From contig JAIPDC010000005.1 in NCBI GenBank assembly GCA_021737865.1, forward strand, positions 1-43,047: a DNA stretch of 43,047 nucleotides, given 5' to 3'. Below, piece by piece: positions 1-9,120 of the stretch. This stretch comes from Rhodoferax sp. (GTDB lineage Bacteria; Pseudomonadota; Gammaproteobacteria; Burkholderiales; Burkholderiaceae_C). A model generated the notes under the pieces. It was not told where the DNA came from and searched no databases. It worked only from the letters and a program-made list of their open reading frames with translations. Position 1 is the first letter of the stretch, and each line of letters starts with the position of its first letter. The position numbers and the translations under genes were made by a program.

Positions 1-119
1 CGGGAAACCTGCAGGTCATGGAAGTACCGGATTGCGGGCACGCCCCGGCGCTGAATGTGCCTGCGCAGCTGGATTGCGTTACTTCTTTTGTCGGGAAATG
101 TCATGAAATAGGGCTGTAG
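1..119 (+). CDS. alpha/beta hydrolase, C-terminal fragment (5' end outside window)
   Basis: The frame starting at base 3 is open from the window edge to a TAG at 117-119 and gives 38 residues containing VPDCGHAPALN. A CGHAPAL stretch followed by a short helix is typical of the C-terminal end of alpha/beta-hydrolase-fold enzymes, where this His completes the Ser-Asp-His triad. The substrate cannot be told from the tail. The stop codon lies in the first bases of repeat R1 copy 1 (TGTAGCCC), so the last residues may have been changed by repeat insertion. The family call is inference from a short stretch; another hydrolase-like protein remains possible. Confidence 0.5.
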   Translation, partial: GNLQVMEVPDCGHAPALNVPAQLDCVTSFVGKCHEIGL

Positions 120-160
120 CCCTGGTGGATATTGCGTAGGCTGCTACTCATTACATAGCG
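115..160 (+). repeat. R1 repeat, copy 1 (intergenic, supplies upstream stop)
   Basis: A diverged copy of the ~46-bp R1 element, with TAGCCCTGGTGGATATTGCG near its start and CATAGCG at its end, spaced as in the other five copies. The TAG of its first bases ends the upstream hydrolase fragment. It lies about 60 bp before the toxin-antitoxin operator. Confidence 0.6.
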
Positions 161-217
161 TATTGCGTGCCGCCCATGGACGAGGTCCCGAATGAGCCCG
201 CTGGCGCCGAGATAACT

Positions 218-254
218 TGATGTTTGATGTGATAGCATCACGCATCAAACATCA
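218..254. promoter_or_regulatory. palindromic operator of the toxin-antitoxin pair
   Basis: TGATGTTTGATG (218-229) and CATCAAACATCA (243-254) form a perfect 12-bp inverted repeat. A smaller one, GTGAT-AGC-ATCAC (229-241), sits in its centre. It ends 13 bp before the antitoxin start codon and overlaps the ribosome-binding region's upstream edge (CGGAGG at 255-260). Ribbon-helix-helix antitoxins usually repress their own promoter through such palindromes, so this is the expected autoregulatory site. No convincing -35/-10 pair was recognised. Confidence 0.65.
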
Positions 255-267
255 CGGAGGTCTCTTT

Positions 268-546
268 ATGCGAACCACCCTCGACATTGCAGACGACGTT
301 TTGTTCGCTGCCAAAGAGATTGCGCAGCGTGAGAAAAAACCACTGGGAGTGATCATCAGCGACTTGGCAAGGCGTGCTTTTTTGAACACGGCTGTGGTTG
401 GTGCAGCCGGGGCAACGTCAACCGAGCCCGCCAGTCCGCAGGTGTCTGAGCGGCTTGCCCTTTACGGGATTCACCCATTGCCTTCGCGTGGTGGCATCGT
501 CAGCAACGAACTGATCGATCGTTTGCGTGAAGCCGAGGGCATTTAA
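268..546 (+). CDS. VapB-type ribbon-helix-helix antitoxin
   Basis: A 92-residue protein whose N-terminus (RTTLDIADDVLFAAKEIAQR...) matches the ribbon-helix-helix antitoxins paired with PIN toxins: a short beta strand, then two helices, for DNA binding. The C-terminal half (from about residue 50) has no recognisable fold and should be the toxin-binding tail. The ATG at 268 is preferred over an upstream in-frame start at 217 because CGGAGG lies at the right distance before it and the DNA-binding strand begins immediately; the earlier start would also run through the operator. Its TAA overlaps the toxin ATG by one base (TAATG), so translation is probably coupled. Role: neutralises the toxin and represses the operon. 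Confidence 0.8.
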   Translation: MRTTLDIADDVLFAAKEIAQREKKPLGVIISDLARRAFLNTAVVGAAGATSTEPASPQVSERLALYGIHPLPSRGGIVSNELIDRLREAEGI

Positions 547-974
547 TGCGCGCATTGCTTGACATCAATGTGCTGATTGCCCTGCACGACCGGGAGCACG
601 TTCATCATGAGCGCGCCGCACTCTGGCTTGAGTCGAACATTCTGCACGGATGGGCCAGTTGTCCGTTAACGCAAAACGGTTGTTTGCGCATCATGAGCCA
701 GCCGGGCTACAGCAGCCCGCAGCCGCTGGCCGTTCTGATCGCGATGCTGCAAGCATCAACCGCCACCGCTTTTCACTCGCTGTGGAGCGACGACATCAGC
801 CTGTTGGATGCCCATTGTTTTCATCACTCCCACATACACAGCCATAACCAATTGACCGATTTGTATTTGCTGGCACTGGCCGTAAAAAATGGTGGAAGGC
901 TGGTCAGCTTTGATCAGCGTATTCCATTGAGTGCGGTGCACGGCGCACGCGCCGAGCATTTGATCAAGTTGTAG
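546..974 (+). CDS. VapC-type PIN-domain ribonuclease toxin
   Basis: A 142-residue PIN-domain protein, full length for the family. The first acidic residue is in [10 protein letters not shown] at the N-terminus, and two more Asp are in TDLYLLALA and SFDQRI near the C-terminus. These should bind Mg2+ for RNA cleavage. The second acidic position of many VapC proteins (PLTENG) reads PLTQNG here, with Gln for Glu; some family members may share this, so activity is likely but unproven. It follows the antitoxin with a 1-bp overlap. Its 3' end overlaps the convergent dsdA 3' end by 11 bp (964-974). The RNA target cannot be predicted. Confidence 0.8.
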   Translation: MRALLDINVLIALHDREHVHHERAALWLESNILHGWASCPLTQNGCLRIMSQPGYSSPQPLAVLIAMLQASTATAFHSLWSDDISLLDAHCFHHSHIHSHNQLTDLYLLALAVKNGGRLVSFDQRIPLSAVHGARAEHLIKL

Positions 975-2265
975 ATTGCACGGGTGCCACCTGGTTTGAC
1001 GGGTAGGCTGAACGCTGCAAAAACACCTGATACTGCGTATCTGGCACCAGCAGCCCGCCCGTGGTCCACACCACGTGGTTGGCATTGGGGCAGGCCAGTG
1101 CACTGTCGCGCAAGTGCCCCGGTCCGCTGAAACCGGCCGCAGCCGAAGGCTCAATGCGCAGGCCTTGGGTGCCCAGCAGCAGCGCCAGGTGATCGAATAA
1201 GGTCTGGTCTTCCATGGTGAACACACCGGCCAGCAATGGACGCATCACAGCCGCGGCGAGTTGCGAGGCGCGCGGCACGGCCAGGCCATCGGCCTCGGTC
1301 TTGTTGGTCAGGCCATAGTCATAGACGCTGGGGCTGCTGCCTTCGGGCGCGAGCATGTGCACCAGAAAGCAGGGCGACTGTACCGGCTCGGCAAAAAAGC
1401 AATGCACGTTCTTGCCAAACAGTTGGTGCAGACCCCAGGCAATGCCGGCCGGTGCGCCGCCCACGCCGCAGGGCAGGTAGACGATCAAGGGGTGTTGCGC
1501 ATCCACCGTGACGCCCTGCGCCTGCAACTGGGATTGCAGGTGCAAGGCCGCGGCGCTGTAGCCCATGAAGAGCGAGAGTGACCGTTCGTCATCGACAAAG
1601 TGGCACAGCGGATCCGCTTGCGCCAGCTTGCGGCCGCTGGCAACGGCCAGTTCGTAATCACCCGGGTGCTCCACCACCTCGACGCCGCGCTGGCGCAGGC
1701 GTTGCTTCTTCCATTCCTTGGCATCGGTGGACATGTGCACCACGGCACGAAAGCCCAGCGCCGCTGCCAGTACGCCAATGGCCATGCCCAGGTTACCGGT
1801 AGAGCCCACCGCAATCTGGTGGTGGGCAAACAGCGCACGCGCGTGCGGGCCGCAGAGCGAGCGGTAGTCCGCGTCGGATGGGAGCAAGTCGTTTGCGAGT
1901 GCCAGCCGCTCGGTAACCTCCAGCACCTCATGGAAGCCGCCCCGCGCCTTGACGGAGCCCGCCACTGGCAGGCTGTGGTCTGCCTTGACCCACAGCCGGC
2001 CCTGATCGGCGGGCAGTCCTAAAGCCTCTTGCATGGCTGGTGCGGGTAACAGCGGCGACTCGATGCGGCCTCCGCTGGCGGTCAGCTCGGGGAACAGCTG
2101 GCCCAGCAGCGGTGCAAAGCGGGTGAAGCGGTCACGGGCTGCTTGCATGCCTGCGGGCTGAAAGGGTGAGTTGCTCGCACCGATCGCCAGCGCGGGATTG
2201 CGCCCAGGGTTGATCCACATCTGTGGTGTGGCTGAGCGCAGTTTGCTTAACGTTTCAAGTGCCAA
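964..2265 (-). CDS. dsdA: D-serine dehydratase (D-serine ammonia-lyase)
   Basis: A 433-residue PLP enzyme that converts D-serine to pyruvate and ammonia in the cytoplasm. The PLP-binding Lys is at about residue 106 in AGSVKARGG, and a Gly-rich phosphate loop reads [10 protein letters not shown]; both match DsdA of fold type II. The length fits the family (about 440). The start is taken as TTG at 2265 because GGAGG lies 7-8 bases before it and family members begin well ahead of the WINPG motif; an ATG at 2220 is the alternative. It is the last gene of the minus-strand run from hpnC, separated from the histidine phosphatase by R1 copy 2, which borders its ribosome-binding site. No dsdC regulator or dsdX transporter is nearby. 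Confidence 0.85.
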   Translation of the reverse strand: MALETLSKLRSATPQMWINPGRNPALAIGASNSPFQPAGMQAARDRFTRFAPLLGQLFPELTASGGRIESPLLPAPAMQEALGLPADQGRLWVKADHSLPVAGSVKARGGFHEVLEVTERLALANDLLPSDADYRSLCGPHARALFAHHQIAVGSTGNLGMAIGVLAAALGFRAVVHMSTDAKEWKKQRLRQRGVEVVEHPGDYELAVASGRKLAQADPLCHFVDDERSLSLFMGYSAAALHLQSQLQAQGVTVDAQHPLIVYLPCGVGGAPAGIAWGLHQLFGKNVHCFFAEPVQSPCFLVHMLAPEGSSPSVYDYGLTNKTEADGLAVPRASQLAAAVMRPLLAGVFTMEDQTLFDHLALLLGTQGLRIEPSAAAGFSGPGHLRDSALACPNANHVVWTTGGLLVPDTQYQVFLQRSAYPSNQVAPVQSTT

Positions 2266-2275
2266 AAGTGCCTCC

Positions 2276-2318
2276 AGCCCTCGTGAAATATGCGCAAGCA
2301 GCTATCAATACGATAGCG
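2276..2318 (+). repeat. R1 repeat, copy 2 (between dsdA and the phosphatase)
   Basis: R1 core with AGCCCTCGTGAAATATGCGC at its start and CGATAGCG at its end. It fills the 53-bp gap between two minus-strand genes. Its flank CTA at 2319-2321 is the TAG stop of the phosphatase read on the minus strand, and its other edge abuts the GGAGG of dsdA. Confidence 0.75.
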
Positions 2319-2921
2319 CTAGGCGAGTGGAGGTGAAGCGGTCCGCAACGCCTGCTGCGCCAGTTCAACCCACAGGCAATCGCCGTTTTGCGGCTTCAGG
2401 TGCAGTACCGTGCTGCGGCTGTGGCCCTGGATGTGACGCGTGACCACATCCATGACCCATCCATGGGTGACCACCAGCACGCGTTGACTGCTGTGGCGCG
2501 CACCGATGTCGGCGAATGCCTCCATTACACGGTCCACAAATTCGTCCAGACCCTCTCCACCGACAAACTCAGCCGCAGGGTTGCGCCGCAATATCTGCTC
2601 CAGCAGTGCCGGGTCAAGTTCAGCCAGCTCGCTCTTGGGTATGCCCTGTATGGCGCCAAAGTGCTTTTCCTTCAGTCCCTCGTGGCAGGTGGGTGGTGGC
2701 AAGTGCAGAGTGGAGGCGACGATTTCTGCGGTTTCGCGCGCCCGTGCCAGCGGGCTGGACCAGACGGTGTCAAAGTTCGCCTGCGCCAGTTTGGTCGCCA
2801 ACACGCCGGCCTGCTTGCGGCCCAGTTCGTTGAGGGGGACGTCAAACCATCCCTGCAAGATGCCGCTCTTGTTCCAGTCGGTTTCGCCGTGGCGGGCGAT
2901 GCAAATTATTGTGGGGTGCAT
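2319..2921 (-). CDS. histidine phosphatase family protein (phosphoglycerate-mutase-like)
   Basis: A 200-residue protein of the histidine phosphatase superfamily. The phosphoacceptor motif ARHGETDWN lies at residues 9-17 and is followed by the usual G-x-x-D-x-P-L-N-x-x-G stretch. The second catalytic His is in VVTHGWVMD. The family includes cofactor-dependent phosphoglycerate mutases, alpha-ribazole phosphatase and phosphatases of unknown substrate; nothing here selects one. The ATG at 2921 has AAGGGG upstream. It is 37 bp downstream of hemH on the same strand, so co-transcription is likely. The last codons and stop sit on the edge of R1 copy 2, suggesting the C-terminus was set by the repeat. 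Confidence 0.8.
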   Translation of the reverse strand: MHPTIICIARHGETDWNKSGILQGWFDVPLNELGRKQAGVLATKLAQANFDTVWSSPLARARETAEIVASTLHLPPPTCHEGLKEKHFGAIQGIPKSELAELDPALLEQILRRNPAAEFVGGEGLDEFVDRVMEAFADIGARHSSQRVLVVTHGWVMDVVTRHIQGHSRSTVLHLKPQNGDCLWVELAQQALRTASPPLA

Positions 2922-2958
2922 GCGGCCCCTTCAGGCCTCAAACCGTACCTGGCCGCGT

Positions 2959-4059
2959 TCATTGCTTGGCCCCCATAGCCAGTGCCTCGTTGCGCGATGC
3001 GGCCATGGCCAGTTGGTCGGGTGCCTTCTGCGTGTTCCAGCCACCGAGGTGACGCTCACTGATGTTGCACAGCGCGGTGATCCACTCCGGGTCATCGTTC
3101 AGGCAGGGGATGTAGTGAAACGCTTTGCCGCCGGCCAGCAAAAATGCCGCGCGGCCTTCCATGTCGATTTCTTCCAGGGTTTCCAGGCAGTCGCTGGTGA
3201 AGCCGGGGCACACCACATCGACGCGTTTGACCCCGGCCTTGGCCATCGCAATCAGCGTGGGCTCGGTGTAGGGTTCCAGCCACTTTGCGCGGCCCAGGCG
3301 GGACTGGAACGTGACTTTGTACTCGGTCTTGTCAATGCCCAGCCGCTCAGCCAGCAGGCGCGCGGTCTTCATGCATTCGCAATGGTAGGGGTCGCCCAGC
3401 TCGAGCGTGCGTGCGGGCACGCCGTGAAAGCTCATCACCAGTTGGTTGGGCCGGCCATGGTTCTTCCAGTAGCGCTGGATGCTGGCCGCCAGGGCCGAGA
3501 TGTAGTCGGCATCGTCATGGTAGTGGTTGATAAAGCGCAGCTCTGGCAGCGCGCGGGTGCGCTGGGCCCAGGTATAGACGGCGTCGAACACGCTGGCGGT
3601 GGTGGTGGCGCTGTACTGCGGGTAGGCGGGAACCACCAGCACGCGGGTCACGCCGTCGGCCTTCATGGCGTCGAGTTGTGAGGCGATGGAGGTGCTGCCG
3701 TAGCGCATGGCCCAGCGCACTTTGACACCATGGTTGCGCTGGCCCAGCCAGCCTTGCAGCAGTTTGGACTGCTTTTCGGTCCACACCTTCAGGGGTGAGC
3801 CTTCGGGTGTCCAGACGCTGGCGTATTTGGCGGCCGATTTGGCCGGGCGAAAGCGCAGGATGATGCCGTGCAGGATCAGCCACCAGAGAATGCGCGGGAT
3901 TTCCACCACGCGATGGTCACTCAAAAACTCGGCCAGGTAGCGGCGAACTGCGGTGGCTGTGGGGGCGTCGGGCGTGCCCAGGTTGCACAGCAGCACTGCC
4001 GTGCGAGGCTGCTGGCCATGGGTGTAGGGGGGTTCTGTTTCAAAAGGCATGGAGGGCAT
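2959..4059 (-). CDS. hemH: ferrochelatase
   Basis: A 366-residue protein that inserts Fe2+ into protoporphyrin IX, the last step of protoheme synthesis, at the inner face of the membrane. It carries [12 protein letters not shown] near the N-terminus, the catalytic His in SFHGVPART (about residue 212), the signature [15 protein letters not shown], and the acidic [10 protein letters not shown] motif. The length is normal for proteobacterial HemH. The ATG at 4059 is used; a second ATG 9 bases on is also possible. It starts 22 bp after the penicillin-acylase-family gene on the same strand. No other heme gene is in the window. Confidence 0.93.
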   Translation of the reverse strand: MPSMPFETEPPYTHGQQPRTAVLLCNLGTPDAPTATAVRRYLAEFLSDHRVVEIPRILWWLILHGIILRFRPAKSAAKYASVWTPEGSPLKVWTEKQSKLLQGWLGQRNHGVKVRWAMRYGSTSIASQLDAMKADGVTRVLVVPAYPQYSATTTASVFDAVYTWAQRTRALPELRFINHYHDDADYISALAASIQRYWKNHGRPNQLVMSFHGVPARTLELGDPYHCECMKTARLLAERLGIDKTEYKVTFQSRLGRAKWLEPYTEPTLIAMAKAGVKRVDVVCPGFTSDCLETLEEIDMEGRAAFLLAGGKAFHYIPCLNDDPEWITALCNISERHLGGWNTQKAPDQLAMAASRNEALAMGAKQ

Positions 4060-4081
4060 TTTCTGCGACCTGCGGCGTGGA

Positions 4082-6505
4082 TCAGGGCCGCAGGGTCAAT
4101 GTGGATTTGGTGTTGGCTTTGACATCCGCGGCGCTCATGTGCTGCTGGACATACAGGCCTTCAGAAAACAGGGCGGCCTGGTCGTCGTAGTGCACATCGA
4201 ACAGCACACCGCTTTGGCCTACGGGGTTGATGCCGACGGATTTGTCGGGCCGCGCAAAATCGATCACGCGTCGTGTCGATGGTCCCGACTTGACGGTCCA
4301 GGGCCCGGGCCCCATGTTGATGTTGAGGTTGTTGGGCGTCTCGCGCCCACCAGCGACATTAAACGGGCCTACGTTGAAGAGGATGTCCAATGGCTTTTGC
4401 ATGCCCAGGGGGTGTGGATGCAACAGTGTGTGTGCGTTGCCCCAGCGCCATTTCAGCAGGTCTTTTCCGTACATCGACTCCAGGTGGCGCAGCGTTTTGA
4501 CCCAGGCAATGCGGATGATTTCGAAACGGTTTTCCACCTTCTTGGTGTTGATGTTGTCCCACCATGGCGAGTTGGCGTCAGTGGCCAAAATTGGCAATGC
4601 GCTGTCCAGGGCAAATGTCTTGAGCAGGTTTTTGAACTGCACTTCGCCCATTTCGTCAGCCATGGCGGCGTGGGCCAACTCGTACATCAGCTGCGTAAAC
4701 AGCAGGGCGGCCATGCTGTCGCGGCTGTAGTCGCCGTCCCACAATTCCAGTGGTTCCAGAAACGCTTTCTCGTAGGGGTCGGTGGTGACGCCTTTCAGAA
4801 TCGGCATCAAGTCCTTCAGAATGCGCGGGCCGTAGCCGTTGCCGCTGTCGAGCTGCAGGTTTTGTGAGGCGGCAATGTCCCACTTGCGGTCGGGGTCCCG
4901 AAACGCGGCGTCCAGGCGCTGCACCCGGTCTGGCAGGCAGTAGTAGCCAGGCACCGGCACGCCGCTGGCGGGTTGGGGTTGGTGGTTGGCCGAGACGATG
5001 TAGCCGCGCGCCGGGTTCTCTTCCTGTGGGTTGAAGTTGAAGCTGTAGAAGCCGCTTTTCTCGGCCTCGCCATTGCTGCCGTCCAGAATGAACGTCGGGT
5101 TCACGCCGGGTGGGCGAATGGGAAGCTTGGCGGCGGCCCACCAGCCAATATCACCCGCTGCATTGGCCCACACCACATTGAGGCCAGGCGAGTGGATTTT
5201 TTCGGACGCAGCGCGGGCTTTCTCCCGGGTGTCGGCGCGGTTGAGTTCATAAAAGGCTTCCAGTACCGGGTTCTCGGTCTCCAGAAACGCCCACCACATG
5301 GCAATGGGTGTATCGCCAAAACTGTCCTTGAAGACATCCGTAATGATGGGGCCGTGCGGCGAGCGACGCAGCCTGAGTTGGACGTCTGGCGCACCCTTGA
5401 CCTTGATGGTCTCGGTGCGGGTTTTCAGGTCGACCCATGCATCGCGGAACCAAACCTGGTTGGGGTTGGCGGGGTTGGTTTTCTCGGCGACCAGGTCCAT
5501 GTCGTCGTTTTCGAACATGGTCACACTCCAACCAAAGCGGTTGTTGTGCCCCAGCATGGCCACGGGGATGAGTGACTGGTGGTGCCCATAGATCTCAAAT
5601 CCGGGTGCGCTCAGGTGGGCTTCGTACCAGACCGATGGGGTTGAATAGCCAATGTGCGGGTCACCTGCCAGCAGCGGCTTGCCGCTTGCCGTGCGCTTGC
5701 CGGAAACGGCCCAGGCATTGCTGCCCTCAAAGGCGGGCACGCCTGCGGCTTCAAGTGCGTTCTGGCTCAGGGTCGCGAGTTGGTTCAGTCCCTGCCAGTC
5801 CTTGGTGCTCAGTGCCAGCGCGGGGCGTTTTGCCATACTGGCTGAAGCAGTCTGGTCCAGCACGCCTTCGGGGTGCCACTCCAGGTCAAAAATCCGCAGG
5901 TATTCGGGGCCGAGGTTGTCACGGATATGGGTCAGGGGCGCATCGGTACGCAGACCGGCGGCAAAGCTGTAGGCGAGGTAGCCCGCGACGGCGTACGTGT
6001 CCTGCGGTGTAAAGGGGCGCTTTGGGATTTTGAGAATGTCAAACTCAAGCGGGGACGGGTGGCTGTTTTGGTACTGGTTGATGCCATCCAGGTATGAGAG
6101 CAGCGCCATATCAGAGGGATTGGCGGGGTTGACCGTGGCAGCTACTTCATCGGCTCGGGCACGAATGCCCAGGGTGCGAAACAGCTTGTCGGTCTCCAGC
6201 AGCTTGGGGCCGAGTATTTCCGCCAGGTCCCCGCGGGCCAGGCGGCGCACCATTTCCATCTGGAACAGGCGGTCTTGCGCATGCACGTAGCCCAGCGCCC
6301 GGTACAGATCCATCTCGTTCTCGGCACGAATATGCGGCACGCCGCGCTCGTCATATGCAACGCTGACGGGAGCTTTTAACTGTTTGAGCTGGATGCTGCC
6401 TTCGCGCACCGGCAGTTTGGTGCGGATATGCCAAGTGGCATAACCACCAACCGACACGAGGGCTGCGGTGAGAGTGGCTGCGACGATTTTGACTGCAATG
6501 TGCAT
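4082..6505 (-). CDS. penicillin acylase family protein (Ntn hydrolase)
   Basis: An 807-residue precursor of the penicillin/cephalosporin/AHL-acylase family. A hydrophobic N-terminal segment (about residues 3-22) marks an export signal or anchor for periplasmic action. It is followed by the alpha-chain region ([14 protein letters not shown]) and the autoprocessing site [10 protein letters not shown], where the Ser becomes the N-terminal nucleophile of the beta chain. [10 protein letters not shown] follows as in family members. The substrate may be beta-lactams, acyl-homoserine lactones or other acylated amines; sequence alone does not decide. The ATG at 6505 is preferred to an upstream TTG at 6532 because the signal segment begins there. 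It lies between the Lon-like gene (47 bp upstream) and hemH. Confidence 0.85.
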   Translation of the reverse strand: MHIAVKIVAATLTAALVSVGGYATWHIRTKLPVREGSIQLKQLKAPVSVAYDERGVPHIRAENEMDLYRALGYVHAQDRLFQMEMVRRLARGDLAEILGPKLLETDKLFRTLGIRARADEVAATVNPANPSDMALLSYLDGINQYQNSHPSPLEFDILKIPKRPFTPQDTYAVAGYLAYSFAAGLRTDAPLTHIRDNLGPEYLRIFDLEWHPEGVLDQTASASMAKRPALALSTKDWQGLNQLATLSQNALEAAGVPAFEGSNAWAVSGKRTASGKPLLAGDPHIGYSTPSVWYEAHLSAPGFEIYGHHQSLIPVAMLGHNNRFGWSVTMFENDDMDLVAEKTNPANPNQVWFRDAWVDLKTRTETIKVKGAPDVQLRLRRSPHGPIITDVFKDSFGDTPIAMWWAFLETENPVLEAFYELNRADTREKARAASEKIHSPGLNVVWANAAGDIGWWAAAKLPIRPPGVNPTFILDGSNGEAEKSGFYSFNFNPQEENPARGYIVSANHQPQPASGVPVPGYYCLPDRVQRLDAAFRDPDRKWDIAASQNLQLDSGNGYGPRILKDLMPILKGVTTDPYEKAFLEPLELWDGDYSRDSMAALLFTQLMYELAHAAMADEMGEVQFKNLLKTFALDSALPILATDANSPWWDNINTKKVENRFEIIRIAWVKTLRHLESMYGKDLLKWRWGNAHTLLHPHPLGMQKPLDILFNVGPFNVAGGRETPNNLNINMGPGPWTVKSGPSTRRVIDFARPDKSVGINPVGQSGVLFDVHYDDQAALFSEGLYVQQHMSAADVKANTKSTLTLRP

Positions 6506-6552
6506 GGGCTGCTGCTTCTGTGGAGTACCCAATCATACGCATGTGACAGCCT

Positions 6553-9006
6553 TCAACCGCGTGGGCGTTTGGGTGCTCGGCCCTGGGCCGCCAGGCGGCA
6601 CGCCCGCCGGTAGGCCAGCAGGGTGGTTTCGGCCCGGGCGAGCACGCTGTCGGCGGGGTAGGCGTCAATAGTCGGGTCACACGGCAATCCACTGGCCTGA
6701 CCGGTCAGCAGCGCCAATCCGTCGCCTGCGTGACTGGCGGTGTAAATGTGAAACAAGCCCTGGTCCACCGCATCCAGCACGGCGGCGTCGAGCATCAGGT
6801 GGCGTCGGTTGCGTTCGGGAATCAGCACGCCCTGGTGGCGGTCCAGCCCCTGGGCCTCGCAAACCCGAAACCAGCCTTCGATTTTTTCATTGATACCTCC
6901 CACGGGCAGCACATCACCATGTTGGTTGAGTGCGCCGGTCACGGCAATACCCTGCTGAAGCGGTTGGCCAGACAGTGCCGACAGCACGGCAAACAACTCC
7001 GCGCAGGAGGCTGAGTCGCCTTCCACGCCCTGGTACTCCTGCTCAAACACGATTGCTGCACTCAATGCCAGGGGCGCGACGTGGGCAAACAGTGACGTCA
7101 GGTAGGTGTGCAGGATCAACACGCCTTTGTCATGTATCGGCCCGGACATGGACACTTCGCGCTCGATGTTGAGCACCCCACCGTGCCCGGCGTGGGTGCG
7201 TGCGGAAACCCGCACCGGCAGGCCAAAGCGCCAGTCGCCCAGATCAATTTGCGTGAGGCCGTTGATCTGCCCGATCCGCGTGCCCTGCACCGAGATCATG
7301 TGGTCGCCTTCTGCAATCGATTGGCGCAGCCGCTGCTCCGGGTAGTCGTGGCGCAGTCGCCGCGCTGCCAGGGCCAGGTCCACATCTGCAGCTTCCACGA
7401 TCAGGATGTCTGCATTGCCATTGGTCCCCGAGCGGGCGCGTCGTTTGGCGGCAGCTTCGACGATCAGAGTCTCGGTGCGGGCAAAAATAGCGCTCTGTCG
7501 GGTCTGGTCGTCCACTTCGCGGTGCGTGTCTTCCAGTAGGCGGGCCACTGCAGAGCTGGAAAAATGGGGCAGGCCGAGCTTGCGGCAGGTGTGGGCTACA
7601 AATATGGCCGTTCCGGCACGGGTATCGGCGTTGGCCAGAAAGCTTTCGGCAAAGTCCACCTTGACGCGAAAGCGGCGTGCAAATTCCGGGTCGCCTTCTT
7701 GCAGTGCGTAGTACTGCTCGACGGAGCCGATCAGCACGATCTTGACATCGGCATCGACCGCTTCGGGCTCCAGCGACATGGACGGCATGGGCAGCGTGCC
7801 GGTGCCCGGCTCCTCAATCTGTACCCGCCCGCTGCGCAGATAACGGCGCAGCTTTTCCCACACCAGTTCATCGGTCAGCAGGTCGCGCAAATGCAGCATT
7901 AAAAAGCCGCCGTGTGCCTTGAGCAAACTGCCGGCGCGGATGCGGGTGAAATCGGTCATCAGCACGTCTTCTTCGGCCTGGTATTCGATGCTGCCGAACA
8001 GGACGCGAAAAACCGGGTTTTCCTCTACGATGGCCGGCGCGCCAGTGCATCCGTCGTTGTCCACCACTACGTTCACCGTGTAGCTCGCCAGCAATTGCGC
8101 CAGGGCGTCGTGACGCTCGAGCTCATCGTCTTCGTTGTCTGCGGGGGTGAATAATTCCAGGTTTTCCAGCACATCGTGCGAGACCTGATCCAGGTAGGAG
8201 TCGAGCTTGACCGAGTCCTTGATCTGCTTTTTCAGGTTGGCGCGGATATCCTGCAGCGCATGGTCCAGAAACGGCTTCACACTCTGGCGGCGCAGGGCGG
8301 CCAGGGCTTCGTTCATGACCCGCTCCAGCGGACGGGTCTTTTCCAGAAAACGGGCGATTTCCACCCGCAGTTCTTCCTCGGACTTGTCGATCTGGGTGCG
8401 TTGCTCCTTGGGCAAGGCACGGGCTTCGTTCTCGGTCAGAGCGTGCCCGGCTTCACCAATGAGTGTAAAAACCAGGTGCCCTGATTCCCGAAACAGCGTG
8501 AAGTGCCGCGCTTCAGCAAAGGTGTCAAGTTCGGCATAGGCCTTGGACTCTTCGACCTTGTAGGCGTTGCGGATACGCTCTCCCTCGGCCTTGAAGTCTT
8601 CGCTGGAAAGGCGCAGGGGTATTTCGGTTTGCAGCGTGCGCGCCAATGTTGCCATCAATTGGCGTAACTGTCGGCCCTGACCCGGCGGCATGCGCAAGGC
8701 GCGGGGGCGCTCCGGGGCATCAAAGTTGTGCAGGTAGCACAGGTCGGGCGGCACGGGCCGCGTGGCGGCAACGGCCTGCATGCTTTGCAGCAACAGCGAT
8801 GAGCGACCGCTGCCCACCTCACCCAGCACAAACAGGTTGTAGTCGGGCTGCTCCAGGCCCAAACCAAAGCGGGCGGCCTGCTCGGCGCGGTCCTGGCCCA
8901 CCCAGGGCAGGCTCTGCTGCAACAATTCCGATGTGTCGGCAAAGCCCAGTGTGTCAGCGCCGAGGCTCAGGCGCAGGTCGGCTCGTGAGAGGTTTTGGAT
9001 GGTCAT
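6553..9006 (-). CDS. Lon-like ATP-dependent protease (AAA + S16 peptidase)
   Basis: An 817-residue protein with an N-terminal AAA ATPase region, a long helical middle region (about residues 140-280) and a C-terminal Lon-type S16 peptidase domain. The Walker A-like loop is LGEVGSGRSS (residues 61-70), with Arg where Lon has Lys; I believe this is usual in the branch that includes E. coli YcbZ. The peptidase dyad is visible as Ser in GDSASCAE (about residue 665) and Lys in GGINEKIEG (about residue 707). It should degrade proteins in the cytoplasm; substrates are unknown. It is 114 bp downstream of hpnE on the same strand. It lacks the classical Lon N-terminal domain, so it is not the housekeeping lon. 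Confidence 0.85.
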   Translation of the reverse strand: MTIQNLSRADLRLSLGADTLGFADTSELLQQSLPWVGQDRAEQAARFGLGLEQPDYNLFVLGEVGSGRSSLLLQSMQAVAATRPVPPDLCYLHNFDAPERPRALRMPPGQGRQLRQLMATLARTLQTEIPLRLSSEDFKAEGERIRNAYKVEESKAYAELDTFAEARHFTLFRESGHLVFTLIGEAGHALTENEARALPKEQRTQIDKSEEELRVEIARFLEKTRPLERVMNEALAALRRQSVKPFLDHALQDIRANLKKQIKDSVKLDSYLDQVSHDVLENLELFTPADNEDDELERHDALAQLLASYTVNVVVDNDGCTGAPAIVEENPVFRVLFGSIEYQAEEDVLMTDFTRIRAGSLLKAHGGFLMLHLRDLLTDELVWEKLRRYLRSGRVQIEEPGTGTLPMPSMSLEPEAVDADVKIVLIGSVEQYYALQEGDPEFARRFRVKVDFAESFLANADTRAGTAIFVAHTCRKLGLPHFSSSAVARLLEDTHREVDDQTRQSAIFARTETLIVEAAAKRRARSGTNGNADILIVEAADVDLALAARRLRHDYPEQRLRQSIAEGDHMISVQGTRIGQINGLTQIDLGDWRFGLPVRVSARTHAGHGGVLNIEREVSMSGPIHDKGVLILHTYLTSLFAHVAPLALSAAIVFEQEYQGVEGDSASCAELFAVLSALSGQPLQQGIAVTGALNQHGDVLPVGGINEKIEGWFRVCEAQGLDRHQGVLIPERNRRHLMLDAAVLDAVDQGLFHIYTASHAGDGLALLTGQASGLPCDPTIDAYPADSVLARAETTLLAYRRACRLAAQGRAPKRPRG

Positions 9007-9120
9007 GCAGTGTCCAGTTGTCGGTGTCCACTCCCCTTTTGGGTTGTTGGCGAGCCACCGCTGCGCCCATAGTAGGCTCGCGGGGTGGGATTGGCCACCG
9101 GGGCTTGGCCAAAGCTTGAT

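Noticed and set aside
2506-3681. 391-codon plus-strand frame opposite the phosphatase and hemH
   Set aside because: It spans two real minus-strand genes with full catalytic motifs and its translation resembles no family.
8797-8826. Arg for Lys in the Walker A loop of the Lon-like protein as a sign of loss of ATPase activity
   Set aside because: I recall Arg as common in this Lon-like branch, so it is probably a family trait.
9007-9120. 114-bp gap between hpnE and the Lon-like gene searched for a promoter
   Set aside because: No convincing -35/-10 pair or repeat copy was found.
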